Numbered from the stretch's first letter, positions 11,687 through 23,211 are shown. The stretch is DNA of 64,000 bases from Chara braunii (GCA_003427395.1 BFEA01000115.1:1617823-1681822); one strand, 5' to 3'. Numbers and translations: made by a program. Notes: generated by a model not told the origin, from the sequence alone.

Positions 11687-11977
11687 GATAATCTCGATTG
11701 TCGGGGGGACCGGCCGAAGCTCTTCTGTCGGCGCTACGGCGTTTCGGACCAAGCACTAAGCCCCCGGTAACGTGGGCTTCTGAGTTAGTTGTGCTTGCGC
11801 CGCCATCGTGACGGCGTCACGACTGTTATGACCTTACCCCTTTCCGCCATGCTCGGAGGGTCACCGTTGCTTACCTGTGAAGGTGAACATCGGTGATGGT
11901 GTCATAGAGACTAGTCGGCTAAGGTCCAAGTATAGGAGCATAATAGCTCATAACGTTGTCTTGCATGGTGACGCACT

Positions 11978-12810
11978 GTGTTTATGCTACGAAGAAGGTT
12001 TAAAGTCAACGAGCGGATTGATAGAGTGAAGATTACTTGGCTGAAGGAACACACTGTGACGGTAATCTTTCGAGAACGGGCGAGGTTCCTTCCCAAGAAA
12101 GTAAAAGATGATATCGTACGTGCTTATGAAGATGACAAGATCCAAGATGGAAGCCTAGAGGCGGAGAATTTTCGACGTGGGAGAGTAAAGGTGGAGAGTC
12201 CAAATGTGGTCTTGTGCGTTGCGAAATCTAGGGCGATTGCGGCTTGGATGGTTACTAAGGGACATGATGACATCACAATTGGCCTCGATACCTACAAGAT
12301 GAAGTTCAAACCGTGGATGTCGAAGGCACAACCCCGAGAACAACGTCGAGAAGAGGACGAGCTTACCTTTTGGGTAATAGCGGTCCAAGTGCCACTCGAC
12401 TCCCTCTTCTACTTAGAGGCACAAGTGGCGAAGGCAATTGGCCCCATAATTCGAACTCATCCAACGGAACCAGATTTAAGTCGTCACTCGTCAACATCAA
12501 GTTCGATATCGACCCAACATCTCGTCCCTATATGAAGGACAAAATTTGGGTCGTTAATCCGGAAGGCGATGAATTGGAAGTTAAGCCGGCATCTTCGGAA
12601 AACCCGAGGTGTCGTCGATGCCGAGCCTTCTTTCATATGGACAATGAATGTCGGCGAGGGACGAGACAACAACAACAGAGTAACCAACCAGAACGAAGTG
12701 GAGATCAACAGACGTCAACTAATCAATCGTACCGTGTTCCAATGGGCCCTTTGGGACTCTCTCCTTCACTCGCAACACTTCACATGGAACCATCCAACAC
12801 TCAATTTTGA
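11978..12810 (+). pseudogene. LINE ORF1: nucleic-acid-binding protein with CCHC zinc knuckle, frameshifted
   Basis: The first frame (11978 to about 12440) contains VKITWLKEHTVTVIF and VVLCVAKSRAIAAWMV, and resembles the DUF4283 part of plant LINE/Gag-like ORF1 proteins. Coding then shifts frame to about 12810, where KDKIWVVNPEGDELEVKP leads to a C-x2-C-x4-H-x4-C knuckle (CRRCRAFFHMDNEC, about 12607-12650) and a Gln/Asn-rich tail. ORF1 proteins of L1-type elements coat the LINE RNA in a cytoplasmic RNP. The frameshift at about 12440 splits the protein. Confidence 0.75.
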
Positions 12811-13185
12811 GTTCAACCGTACGTCAATTCTCATTTTAATCCAGCGTTCTCTCCACTCCATCAAGCTAGCCTTGGCGGTCAAACTGTTGGTCAGAGGGGA
12901 AGTCAACCAGTGATGCAACCCTCCTTTCTTCCTCAGTATGGCATGTCAAGCTGGGCGGGTCATGCGTTCATGCCCTGGATGGCACACCAAGCTTTCCAGC
13001 AGGGGGGGCACATCCCCCCTTCGTTTGTTATGACCCAACATCAACAACACGAAACATCTGGCGAAGCATAAAAAATAGGGGGATATCAACCGACCACCCC
13101 CTCTTATCCTCTTCAGAGGGGAGGGGGTGGGGGAGTAGCGACATGAGGAGCCGTTGGCAGGGTAGATGGAGCAGCCCCGACAGGA

Positions 13186-13866
13186 ATGGCAATAGGTGGC
13201 ATTTTTGCCAACAATGACTTTGGAGCAGTTCCAGGAAGGGACTCAACTCTCCTACACAAGGACAACACGTTTCCACCGAGACCACGCTCAGACACTCCTG
13301 GAAAGCAACAACGGCTCAACATGGAAGGGAGCTTCATTGCAAGCGGATTAAATGAAGGGGGGGAAGCCTCTGACTCCTCACTTCCGAGGTCACAAGACTC
13401 TACTGGAAGGGTAAAAGTGGTGGGCACACCAGGAAGCTCCTTAGGGAAAAGGAGAGCCCCGACCTCTCTTGCAAGAGGCCAACTTCAACTGGTTGAGAAC
13501 AAAGTCATGCCGTTATTCCGCACCTACACCGGAAACTCTCTGTGGGCTCTTGCTTGGCCAGCCACGGATGGCTCGCTGAAGATGGTAAGTATCCCTGGCC
13601 CCAAACAACCTATGCCATCTGCGCTAGTCACACTGGTTAGAACAGCCATTCAAGACCGCTTTCTCTTTCGCATCATCCCAGATATGTCAATGCCCAGACT
13701 AATCGTTCAGAGTCCGGAAGGTGGTGGGAAACGACTAAAATTTTTTGTACCAATTATGGACGCAAGATTTGTGGTTGGTGAGGTGAAAAAAATTGAAGAA
13801 AAGGTATTCGTCTCCTCCCACTGTCCTGGTTTGGGGAATCTTGAAGAATCGAACTACGAAGATTGA
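13186..13866 (+). CDS. LINE internal ORF between ORF1 knuckle and ORF2, function unknown
   Basis: An open frame of 226 codons lies in the same orientation as the LINE. The N half is low-complexity (Ser/Gly/Pro, polar). The C half is more ordered, with LFRTYTGNSLWALAWPATDGS and FRIIPDMSMPRLIVQSPEGGGKRLKFFVPIMD. It may be the C-terminal part of ORF1, since the ORF1 frame is already broken upstream. I recognise no domain. The ATG is the first in frame but may not be the original start. Confidence 0.5.
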   Translation: MAIGGIFANNDFGAVPGRDSTLLHKDNTFPPRPRSDTPGKQQRLNMEGSFIASGLNEGGEASDSSLPRSQDSTGRVKVVGTPGSSLGKRRAPTSLARGQLQLVENKVMPLFRTYTGNSLWALAWPATDGSLKMVSIPGPKQPMPSALVTLVRTAIQDRFLFRIIPDMSMPRLIVQSPEGGGKRLKFFVPIMDARFVVGEVKKIEEKVFVSSHCPGLGNLEESNYED

Positions 13867-14049
13867 AAATGCCTCCTTTGCAATCTGCTGAACGCTTAGC
13901 TGAAGTTGATGGCAAACTCTTGAACGACAAGAAACTGCTCTCCCCGTATGTCAGATCAATGCTTACCGCTTCTAGGTTACCTACCCAGCCTCCCTCGAAC
14001 CCTTTGGGCTTTCCGCACATCCAACTTGCTTCCGGGGGCTTGGGTGTGA

Positions 14050-17000
14050 ATGGGCAAAGTTAGAACTGGTTCGTGGAATGTAATGGGGGTTGGGAGATGG
14101 AGCAGGTCGCCACAAAAGGGATAGCCTGTAATCGTGGATGTATGACAAAAATATTTAAATAATGTGCTTCCAAGAAACGAAACTTTCTAAGGAAAAAAAT
14201 TCAGGTTTATCCAATTGGTGGGATGGCTGTCAATTATGGGCCCGTGCGATTGGATTGAGAGGTGGCACCGCGATCCTGATCCATAGGAAAGCAGAGTTAG
14301 AAATTGGACGGTGGTCTTGGGTGAAATGCTTTGTAGACGGTTCATGTTGTTTTTTTGCATCAATCTATGCTCCAACGGAGGAGAATCTTCGTGCGTATTT
14401 TTTCCAGGACTTGCTATTAATTATTCTAGAAGCAGATAATCTGGTCCTTGCGGGCGATTGGAATACCTCGTTAGATGATGCCTAGGGCAGAAGAATCAGA
14501 GATAAAATGTCACTTACCTTGGCTATGTACGAATTAGAGGTAATTGATCCCTTTCGCTTATCATATCCAGACTCTCCGGGCTATACATGGTTTTCTCACT
14601 ACAATGAGAATACTGGTATCACTAAACGTAGACTCGATTATTTTTCGATTTCCTCTACGCTATGGCAATCTATGGACAAAGTGCATGAATCAGCTCACTA
14701 TCTCTCGGATCATAAACCTGTGATCATCTCTCTTCATACTTCGGAAGCCTTGCGAGGAAAAGGACTGTTTCGATTTAATATCGAAAATCTGAAAGAATCA
14801 GGTCTTATAACTTGGATGAAACAATCATGGAAGGACTGGGAGAAAGCACGAGGGGACTACGAGTCTACCGCAAAATGGTGGAACTTTGGCTCACGGATTT
14901 TCTCCAACCTGTTAAACGTTATTTCACGGCCGCTTGCTTTCAAGCGCAACAGAAAAGCGGCAGAATTGCAGAAACGAATAACATGTGCAGAGTCTAGGAT
15001 GCTTGAACACCCGGTCTTAGAGAAGGTGTGGGGTAAAGAAAGAAACAGGTTGTTGGCTGAATGGGATGAGTTGCAATGTAAACAGTCGAAAATTTGGGCA
15101 GATCGTCTGCAAATCAAAGGTATTGCGGTATATGACCGCATGACAAAGGAAACCTTCTATAAATTGCTTCCAAGAAGATCTATAGTTCCGATGAAAGAAC
15201 TTAACCATCCGTTTGATGAGGTCGCTCCGATAGCAAAAGAATTAACGTAACTCTGCAATTACGTAGCGCTATATTGTAGGGATGTTTGACCTCCAGAACA
15301 CAGGGAGCCAACACTAGAACTGACCTCCATAAGGACTCACAACATTGGATAAATAGAGGCCACACTCTCGCTGGCTGGAAAGCTAGACCTCGATCGCCCT
15401 GTCACAACCACTGAAGCCCATGAGATGCTTAAGGCGATGGCAGCCGGTAAAGCACCAGGGGATGACGGTCTTCCAACCGAACTCTACTTGTCCATGTGGG
15501 ATGTGGTAGGGGATAAATTGGTGGGGATCTATAATGAGGTACTATGGGGTGGGAGGCTAGCTGTTAACATGTGTCGGGGTATAATCTCAGTCCTCTTTAA
15601 GAAGGGTGACAAAATCGAAATTCGAAAGTGGCGCACCATTTCCATTCTTAATGTGTCATATTGGCTAAAGACTTGGCGAGACGATTGGGACTCTACCTTC
15701 CAAACGTAGTGTAGTCCCACCAAGCAACCTTCATCAGAGGACGCTCAATTGTTGACAACATTGTTACGGCAATTGAAACCCTTGTTGTATGTCCTCACAA
15801 CTCTTGATTGGATGGGCTTCAGACAAAACTTTTGCGCCTGGGTGTTGGCCTTATATACTCTGTCCACTGCTGCAGTCATGATTAACGGTCGCCTGTCTCA
15901 CGACTTCCCTCTCACCAGATCTCTGTGCTAGGGCTGTCCACTGGCACCACTTCTGTTTGCTGTTCAAATGGAAGGAGTCCTCAACAACATTCGTGCACAT
16001 GTGCAGATAGTAGGTCTACAGGACGTGGTTTGCGGTAAGTGCAAAGCACTTCCCAGTTATTAGGTGCCCTGAAATGCTGCCTAGACGAGTATGCTTCTTT
16101 CTCCATACAAAGTGAAAGCCTTGGCTGATGACTTGCGGTAAGTGCAAAGCACTTCCCAGTCATTAGGTGCCTTGAAATGCTGCCTAGACGAGTATGCTTC
16201 TTTCCCTGAAGCTGCTATCAATTGGCATAAGTCATTTTTTTTCGTGCCAACACAATTCTCGCTAGTTGTGGAATGGGGTATGAAGCGTATCGGGGCAGAT
16301 GAATCAGAACGTTTCTTGGGAGTGCAGATAGCCTTTATCGAGTTGCATGGAAGCCCAAGATGGGATTTTACAGCAAAAGATTACGCAAAGGATGGTATCT
16401 TGAGGCAAGCGCACCTATCAATCTACGGAAGGGCCATGGTTGTCAATGGTGCCCTATTCGCATTATTGTGGTACGTAGGGAGAGTGCGAGGTCTAGGACC
16501 TCAATTGTTTATCTTATCTAGACGAAGGGCCGCTAAGTTTATTTGGAAGCCCTTCTCTGAAGAAGGGGACACATTTATTTGAAAAGTTGCTTGGGAACTG
16601 CTATGCCTCCCTCGCAGTGAAGGAGGCCTTGAAATGCTGGACCTGCTGAGGCAGAATTGTGCAATGTTAGTGCTCTGGATTATTCGGGCTATCCTTCTTA
16701 CTCCCCTCTCCATTGGGTATATCTGGCTGAAAGAATCTTGGCTAATGAATGGAACCTATTAAGACCGGAAGATGTGTGGACGTGCTTGCTGTTATATTCA
16801 TATCAGCGCAGACACATCAAGTCTTCGTTTCCGTCAGCGATTATATATGCTTGGAAAAAAATCAGACCAAACGTATGGAATGAACCTCGTACGAAGGACG
16901 AAGTAATGATGCAATCTCTATTCGAAAATCCAAGAATTAGAGACTCTGCTGGGGAATTGTTCAAGGCAGACTCATCCCCAACAAGTTTTGGCCGTACCTG

Positions 17001-17804
17001 CATAGAAAGGGGAATTCTTAGGATTCAGGACTTGTGGAATCCAATCTTGGGTAGTTGGAAAACTGAGGAGGAGTTATGCCTCCAATCGCGCCAAACATGG
17101 TATCAAGAAGGCAGGAAACACGCCATTATTGAAGCTATCCGGTGGAAACAACTAATCTCCTCTAAAGGGGTAGACCCTCCGGGTACATAGTTCACCATTG
17201 CCCAGTCAGACCCCGAACAAGATTTGAATGTTGGGATGTTCAGCAAGTAAGGTTGCTGATGCTAGACGAAGACACCCCCCCCCCCCTAGTGGGGTCAGTC
17301 ATGCAACATATACGTGTCCTTGAAACGCCCTCACCAGAGGACTCGAACTTCTGTCAAACCATAGGTAGGGGTACTCCCATCTTTCGTCCAAAACTGGATC
17401 CGACCCAGTGGGAATGGACAGTAAAAGGGACCAGGGGGACCAATGCTACTCTAGCGGATTACTCAATTAAAATTGGTTATGCCGTAAGTCGCCCTTTGAA
17501 ATAGCCACAAGTAGTGGCTCGCAAAAGATGGATGCAACTCCTACACATTGATTCGGAAGAGATCGATAGAGCATTGTCTGTATGCTGGAAACAACTCAAA
17601 TTAATCGCAAGTCAAAGGCATGCTTCGTTACTCTGGCTGGTGTCACTCGTCTCAACCCCATCAGCGGCGTGGTTAGCAGAAAGAGGAATGGAGATAAACC
17701 TCACTTGCATACGGTGCCAATGGGCTTTTGAGTCCACAGTACACTTATGGTGGGATTGTCCTGCTTCAGCTCATATTCTCCAGCAGCTTTTTTCCATGGA
17801 CTAA
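14050..17804 (+). pseudogene. LINE ORF2: APE endonuclease, reverse transcriptase, zf-RVT; multiply broken
   Basis: The endonuclease begins near 14060 (GSWNVMGVG), continues in MCFQETKLSKEK and IYAPTEENLRAYFFQDLL...LAGDWNTSLDD (14162-14485), and ends with the catalytic SDHKPV block at about 14700. RT starts at about 15425 with KAPGDDGLPTELY and GIISVLFKKGDKIEIRKWRTISILN. QATFIRGRSIVDNI, GLSTGTT and an ADD active-site remnant (LADDL, about 16120) follow in shifted frames. The thumb and C-terminal region run from 16142 to 17190, and a zf-RVT motif (CIRC...HLWWDCP) lies near 17710-17770. ORF2 would nick the target and prime cDNA synthesis. Stops and frameshifts at about 14485, 15250, 15709, 16100, 16580 and 17190, plus a 71-bp duplication at the active site, inactivate it. 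Confidence 0.85.
16031..16204 (+). repeat. 71-bp direct duplication inside LINE RT
   Basis: 16031-16101 and 16134-16204 are nearly identical (tgcggtaagtgcaaagcac...). They are separated by the 32 bases that encode the KALADDL active-site remnant. Confidence 0.9.
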
Positions 17805-18149
17805 AGAATGGTCTCTTTTGGGTGGCCTTCCAGTGAACGTCCCAATCCCCAAAGGCTGGGTCTATGTTTCCCAGTCTGCTTGAGCAGTGTGTTTCGCTGT
17901 AATTTGGCAGGGCAGGAATGACCGGATCGTTGATAGATAACAAAGACTGGTCCAACAAACAAATTCGCCAGTCTTTCAAGCTCCACCTCAGACGTGCCAT
18001 TCAAGCGGACTGGAGACGGAAGGTAACATTTGTACAGAACTCTGAGGCAGGGATTCACTGGTTCAAATAGACCTGGGCCATAAATGGCGAACTTTGTAGG
18101 GTAGAAGAAGGCAACCAACTGTGCTTGGACTCCAGGCTGTTTCAAGATT

Positions 18150-18848
18150 GAGCCAGTAACAACAGATACCCTCCTCCCTTCTCCTTCCCCCCCCCCTCTT
18201 CTATGTTGGGGTGGTGGTGGTTAGTTTTTGGAATGTTAGTATGATTGGAACAACCAGCTCACTCGGTTGCTGTTTCGGTTGCAGGGAGACGGGCAGAGGG
18301 AAGACGTGGTGGGAGTGAGAACTGGTGGTAGGGACCTACTCTATCCCATTGCTCGTGTTAGGGGAAAATAGGTTGGAACGTAGTAGTTAAGCTTGGATAT
18401 TGAACATGTCTAGACATGGTCTATTGGTTTGTTCGTTTAATTGGGGTTAATGTAGGGCAAATGTTGGTTTATAGGTTGTAGCTTGGTTCAGCTCCGTTTC
18501 AGGAGTGCTCGAGACTATTGGGTTTGTTTGGAGTTGCAGGCCATGTTGGCATTGATTGTTTTTCTGATTTCTTTGACAACAACAACGACAACAACAACAA
18601 CGACTCTTGAAATTTTGGGATTGTGAGGCTTTGTAGGCCATGTTGGCAGGTTTCGTTTTTTTTTCTTCTAGGGTTGGGGAGATACCAGGACAGTGGTATG
18701 GATTTGGCCATTTCTGTCCGTGGATAGTTTCTCCCAACGCGTGAACCTAAGCTGGGTAATGGTCCCATAATTTCCTTCTTCTATTCCGAGTTGTTTGTTG
18801 AGGAATTCCTGGCCTCATTTTTGGTTTAATAAAGTGATTTTCTTGTAT
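18150..18848 (+). other. LINE 3' UTR
   Basis: Non-coding sequence between the zf-RVT region and the A tail. It includes a (GACAACAAC)-like run at 18578-18602, and ggccatgttggca occurs twice (about 18540 and 18637). Confidence 0.6.
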
Positions 18849-18857
18849 AAAAAAAAA

Positions 18858-18873
18858 GAAAGGTGGCGCCCGA
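18858..18873 (+). repeat. 3' target-site duplication of the LINE
   Basis: Exact copy of 11671-11686, immediately after the A run. Confidence 0.9.
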
Positions 18874-19149
18874 CCTTCAAGCACCGACTGAGCCTTCCCT
18901 TGGTCGACCATCCCCTGGGATGTCGCCTCGTTAATTGGGAAGGCCCGCGATCGATTTATGGGCCAAGTACTGGTGGTTTAAAGTCGTGCCAAGACCAACT
19001 GTACCAAGTGCCCCGGGAAAAAAAAATGTACATGGGCCCGCCCGCCCCCGAAAAACAGCCATACGAAACGGGGCACTAGGCGTGTCTCATCCAACCGATG
19101 CGTGGGCCTCGTTTTCCCTGCGCCCAGGGAAGCGTCTTAGGGGCCCTAT

Positions 19150-19300
19150 CCTTCCTTTAATAGATATACATATATATAGCCTCCTGATGAGTCGGTGAAA
19201 CTCCGACGAAACAGTTTGTCACAGCCCCTCGTTTGTTGTCCTCTTCTCCCTCTCTGCCTACGGTTTACCGGGCAGTTCTATTTGACGATATATAGGTATA
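19150..19300 (+). repeat. dispersed repeat, copy 2, with hammerhead-like core
   Basis: It matches copy 1 (6637-6790) from 19198 onward. It adds a 5' segment with ctgatga (19184-19190), a 5-bp stem (gtcgg 19191-19195 with ccgac 19203-19207), a 7-nt loop and gaaac (19208-19212). The core and stem II fit the hammerhead ribozyme consensus. A complementary stem I around a NUH cleavage site was not found. Confidence 0.55.
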
Positions 19301-19870
19301 TACATGTCGCTAACATGCCGGGGCAATGCCATGGCAGGCGGGGTGCAAGCATGTGACCCTGCGGCACCACCGGCCCTCCAAAAGCAAAAAAAGCGCCAAA
19401 AACACAAAAAAGAACAGCCCATAAATGCCCCGACCATATGGAGAAAAAAGGAAAAAAAGAAAAAACAGCCACGGGGAAGCAAGGGAGTACCAGCTTTAGG
19501 ACTTTTCTACAAAGGCCAGGCCGTGATTGCATTCAGATGCATTGAACTATTGCGTAGTACCAATGAGACCTATTCAAAAACGAGTTGACTGTCCCGAGTC
19601 GCCGCAAGTGCCAACATATGTCCCAAAAGGTGCCAGTGTCAGTATGGCTTAACGATAGTTAGTGTTTGAGTGTGGCCTAAGTTACCCGAAGTCCGAATGT
19701 ATGTCCCAGAGGGTCCCAATGTCAGTATGTCGTAAGGATAGTTAGTGTAAGTGTGCCCTAAGTTGTCGGAAGTCCTAGTGTGAGTATGCCTCAAAAGGTC
19801 CCAGCGTCAGCATGGCCGTAACTGCTGTCAAATACATTGAAAATAAATCCTTGTGTGAACATGGACAAAG
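19300..19870. other. gene-free spacer before the SSR block
   Basis: No domain is visible. At 19600-19810 a phrase of the type gtcccaa..gtcagtatg.c.taa.gatagttagtgt recurs about three times, giving a loose tandem repeat. Confidence 0.45.
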
Positions 19871-19873
19871 GAG

Positions 19874-19878
19874 CTGGA

Positions 19879-19933
<55 letters not shown>

Positions 19934-20164
19934 CCAGTCAAAATGGGAATGAATCTGACGGAAATATACACTGCCACATTTTGAGTCTTTGGAAGTGTAT
20001 AGTTTCACGTTTTAGTGGAAGATTCAATCAAATTTTGCTGATGTGGTGAAGCGTGCGAATGTCACAGAGTGTGTGTGTGTATGTGTGTGTGTGTGTGTGC
20101 GCGCGTGCACGTGTGTGCGTGCATGCGTGCGTGTGTCTGTGGGTGTGTGTGTGTGCGCGCGTGC

Positions 20165-20203
<39 letters not shown>

Positions 20204-20353
20204 NNNNNNNNNNNNNNNNNNNNNNNNNNNNNNNNNNNNNNNNNNNNNNNNNNNNNNNNNNNNNNNNNNNNNNNNNNNNNNNNNNNNNNNNNNNNNNNNN
20301 NNNNNNNNNNNNNNNNNNNNNNNNNNNNNNNNNNNNNNNNNNNNNNNNNNTGT

Positions 20354-20434
<81 letters not shown>

Positions 20435-21144
20435 CCAGCCGTGCATGCACCAGCCAACAGGTAACTCTCCAACCTCGCGGCGGGTCTCATACCACTTCCA
20501 TCTACTGGATGAGCAAAATGGGAACGAATCATCGGCGAGAACACGAAAATGTACACTCCCAAAGAGTGAAGTGTATATTTCCATGTAGCAAAAGATTCAA
20601 TCCCGTTTGCTCGTTTGTTCAAGCGTGGAAATTCAATCCCATTTTGCTCATTTGGTGAAGCGCACTATGTACTTTGTATTCGAACATGCTTGGAAGTAGT
20701 GCCATCCCCCACGAACGTCTCTGCCCCAAAAGAACAAGAAGCACTAAACGACAAAATGAAAGTAAACGGAACCAAGCAAACACAAAAGCAACAACCTCTG
20801 ACAAAAAACTCCGTCCTATGTAGCCTCGGACCCGCGTCACTTGCATAAAAACGAAAAGCCACGGCTCCATACACTACTCTGTAGCACATGTTGTCCCATC
20901 CAAACACCGTGTGAGCCTCACTTTCGCTAGGCCAGGAGGGAGCGTCTACTAGGAGCTGTTCGGAGAGAGAGAGAGAGAGAGAGAGAGTTTTCCATCCATA
21001 GGATGAGCAAAATGGGAATGAATCTTCGCTAGAACATGGAAATATACACTGGCACATTTTCCCAAAGATTGACAGTATATTTGGTGAAGCGTGCCAATGT
21101 TGCGGTGTGTGTGTGTATGGTGGTTAGGGGGGGGAAGAGGGAGG

Positions 21145-21177
<33 letters not shown>

Positions 21178-21330
21178 TTTTCTATCCATGCACGCATCGG
21201 CCAACAGGTAAGTCTTCAACCTTGTGGCCGGCCTCACGCCACTTCCATCTATAGGATGAGAAAAATGGGAATGAATCATCCCCTAGAACATGGAAATATA
21301 CACTGACACATTTTCAGTCTATGACAATAT
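19874..21330. repeat. SSR-associated repeat block with (GA)n and (GT)n tracts
   Basis: (GA)n at 19874-19929, (GT)n at 20068-20203 and 20351-20378, (GA)n at 20379-20430, 20964-20986 and 21142-21177. Between them is a recurring non-SSR segment: aaaatgggaatgaatc, a short variable part, gaacatggaaatatacact, then cacattttc. It occurs at about 19940, 20515, 21008 and 21263. The same segment in reverse complement makes up the 41-42 kb block. Confidence 0.85.
20204..20350. other. assembly gap (147 N) inside a (GT)n tract
   Basis: The N run is flanked on both sides by pure GT, so the true microsatellite length is unknown. Confidence 0.99.
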
Positions 21331-22162
21331 ATATTTTGATGTTGTGGCAATGTATTTTTCCATGTTGTAGCAGAGTATTCAGTCTCATTTTGCTCGTTTG
21401 TTGAAGTGTGCCAATTTAATATGATTTGCTCATTTGGCGTAGCGCACTATGAGCTTGTATTTGAACATGCGTGGAAGAAATGCCAAGGCCGTTGAATTTT
21501 CACAAAAGTTCCAAGCGATTAAAAAGTTGTCTATTTTCTATGGTAATCTGCCTGTTCAAAAAGTAGCAAGGCTTTAAGGCGGAGCGAATTTTGAAACATT
21601 GCTCTATCCTAAAAATATAGGATTCAATAATTTCATATTTCATACATAGATATGCATTAGAGAGTCTTTCCCTAACAAAATGGAATCTTCGCTGCCTTCG
21701 GTCGGTGACCTGGCTCTTGCGAGCCCTTTGGCACACGTCCCCGGGTTTTGGGGTAGCAAGTGTTAATCACTCCCGCACCATTTGGTGAAGCGCGCTATGT
21801 ACTTGTATTCGAACATGTGTGGAAGTAATGCCATCCCCCACGAAGGCCTCTGTCGTGTAAACAACAAAAAGAAAAAAGATTTGCACGCAACTAAACGACA
21901 AAGAGAAGAAAAGAAGCACCAAAATGAAACCAAGCAAACACAAAAGCAACAACCTATAAGGAAAAACTCCACCCTTTGTAGCCTTCAGCCCTCGTCACCT
22001 GCACAAAAATAAAAAGGCATGACTTCATACACAACTCCGTGTATGACAGGCTGCCCCATTCAAACAGTGTGTGGGCCTCACGTGGGCCTCACTTTCGTTG
22101 GGTCCAGAGGGAGCATCTTCTATGACCCACTCGTTCTTTCAATCAACTTTAAATAACAGTCG

Positions 22163-22479
22163 TACTTGCAAAGTGAAATAACAATAAAAATGCCATGCAA
22201 ACAAAACATTGCATTGCTTATATTCAATCAACTTTAAATAACATTATAATTACTATAACAGATTTTTTTTGAGATAACAAATCTTGGTCCAAGATTTGTT
22301 ATCTCCAAAAAAATCTGTTATAGATCCTTTAAATCCCATTGAACCAGAAGAGGACCAAGATTTGTTATCTCCAAAAAAATCTCTTATAGTAATTATAATG
22401 TTATTTAAAGTTGATTGAATATAAGCAATGCAGTGTTTTGTTTGCATGGCGTTTTTATTGTTATTTCACTTTGCAAGTA
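22163..22479. repeat. 128-bp inverted repeat (large palindrome) with a third internal partial copy
   Basis: 22163-22290 is nearly the exact reverse complement of 22352-22479. A further ~35-bp copy of the inner end lies at 22291-22325. The sequence is AT-rich and could fold into a long stem. It sits just upstream of the mitochondrial trnF copy. Confidence 0.9.
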
Positions 22480-22516
22480 TGAATTACCTTTTCTGAATTG
22501 AACATAGTTTGGTTTT

Positions 22517-22589
22517 GTTTAGGTAGCTCAATTGGTTATAGCGAAGGACTGAAAATCCTTGTGTCAGTGGTTCGAATCCACTTGTATAT
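22517..22589 (+). pseudogene. trnF: mitochondrial-type tRNA-Phe(GAA), degraded
   Basis: A D arm is present (tagctcaattggttata). The anticodon arm is aagga-ctGAAaa-tcctt with anticodon GAA, and a perfect T arm follows (agtgg-ttcgaat-ccact). It resembles plant mitochondrial trnF. The acceptor stem does not pair (5' gtttagg versus 3' tgtatat), and the D stem 3' strand is altered, so it is probably non-functional. Confidence 0.8.
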
Positions 22590-23032
22590 ATGCTACTTGT
22601 ACACAATTTTCCAAAGCTTGCTCTAGGTTCCCAAAGCTATGCACATTATTCATGATTGGGCTCCTGTTTTTGATCGCCTCCCCGTTGAGTCTTCGACGGG
22701 TAGTTTCTCAAGTTCGTGAAGTGCCATCACCAGAAAATTTCGGAGAAGTGGTAAAATATGGGTAAGAGTTTTTTCATATATTCCTATTACCAGCAAACCT
22801 ACAAAAGTAAGGATGGCACAAGGAAAGGAAACTCGGTCTGAGTGAGTGAGTTGAGTGACAGACCGAAGTAAATAGAAGAAAATGCCAGAGCGCCCATAGG
22901 ATCAGGTATACAAACGATTTATTTTTATAATTAATTTTGTCAGATTACAGAAGGTGACTGCAACCTGGAAGGACGTCGTGTGAATGACCAATGAAATTTG
23001 TGTTGTCCATAGGATCCTTTGTGATGTCTGGC

Positions 23033-23079
23033 ATTAGGCTCACAATTTGAATGTTGTAGGTTCGAATCCTACTCCCGAC
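23033..23079 (+). pseudogene. 3' half of a mitochondrial trnM/trnfM-like tRNA
   Basis: aggctcacaatttgaatgtt followed by a perfect T arm (gtagg-ttcgaat-cctac) matches the anticodon and T arms of plant mitochondrial initiator-type tRNA-Met. The anticodon would read CAC instead of CAT. No proper 5' half is visible. Confidence 0.6.
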
Positions 23080-23211
23080 AATCTTCCACCAATATCTATT
23101 GGATGGAGAGAAGTTATAACTAATTGTTCTGATAGATTAGATATAGACACTCGAGGATTTGGTCGCTGGGTTATGAAAAAGTGGTGATCAGACTTTATAG
23201 AATAGAGGCTC

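Larger units (their letters stand above)
11687..18857 (+). mobile_element. L1-type LINE retrotransposon, about 7.2 kb, decayed
   Basis: The element is bounded by a perfect 16-bp target-site duplication and ends in an A run (18849-18857), the signature of target-primed reverse transcription. The order is: 5' UTR (11687-11977); an ORF1 region with a DUF4283-like N part and a CCHC knuckle; a second ORF1-region frame; then ORF2 with APE-type endonuclease, reverse transcriptase and a C-terminal zf-RVT motif; then a ~1-kb 3' UTR. Both ORFs carry frameshifts and stops, so this copy cannot be autonomous. The full length with an exact TSD indicates a complete insertion that decayed in place. In plants L1-type LINEs commonly have this ORF1/ORF2 plan. 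Confidence 0.92.

Noticed and set aside
18858-18890. TGGCGCCCGA as a retroviral primer-binding site
   Set aside because: It is the LINE target-site duplication and no LTR ends lie next to it.
20043-20622. Long open frames of VCVCV, THTHT, RERER or SLSLS type (also at 11.0, 19.9, 21.1, 40.8-42.7 and 51 kb)
   Set aside because: They are frames through (GT)n, (CA)n and (GA)n tracts and N runs.
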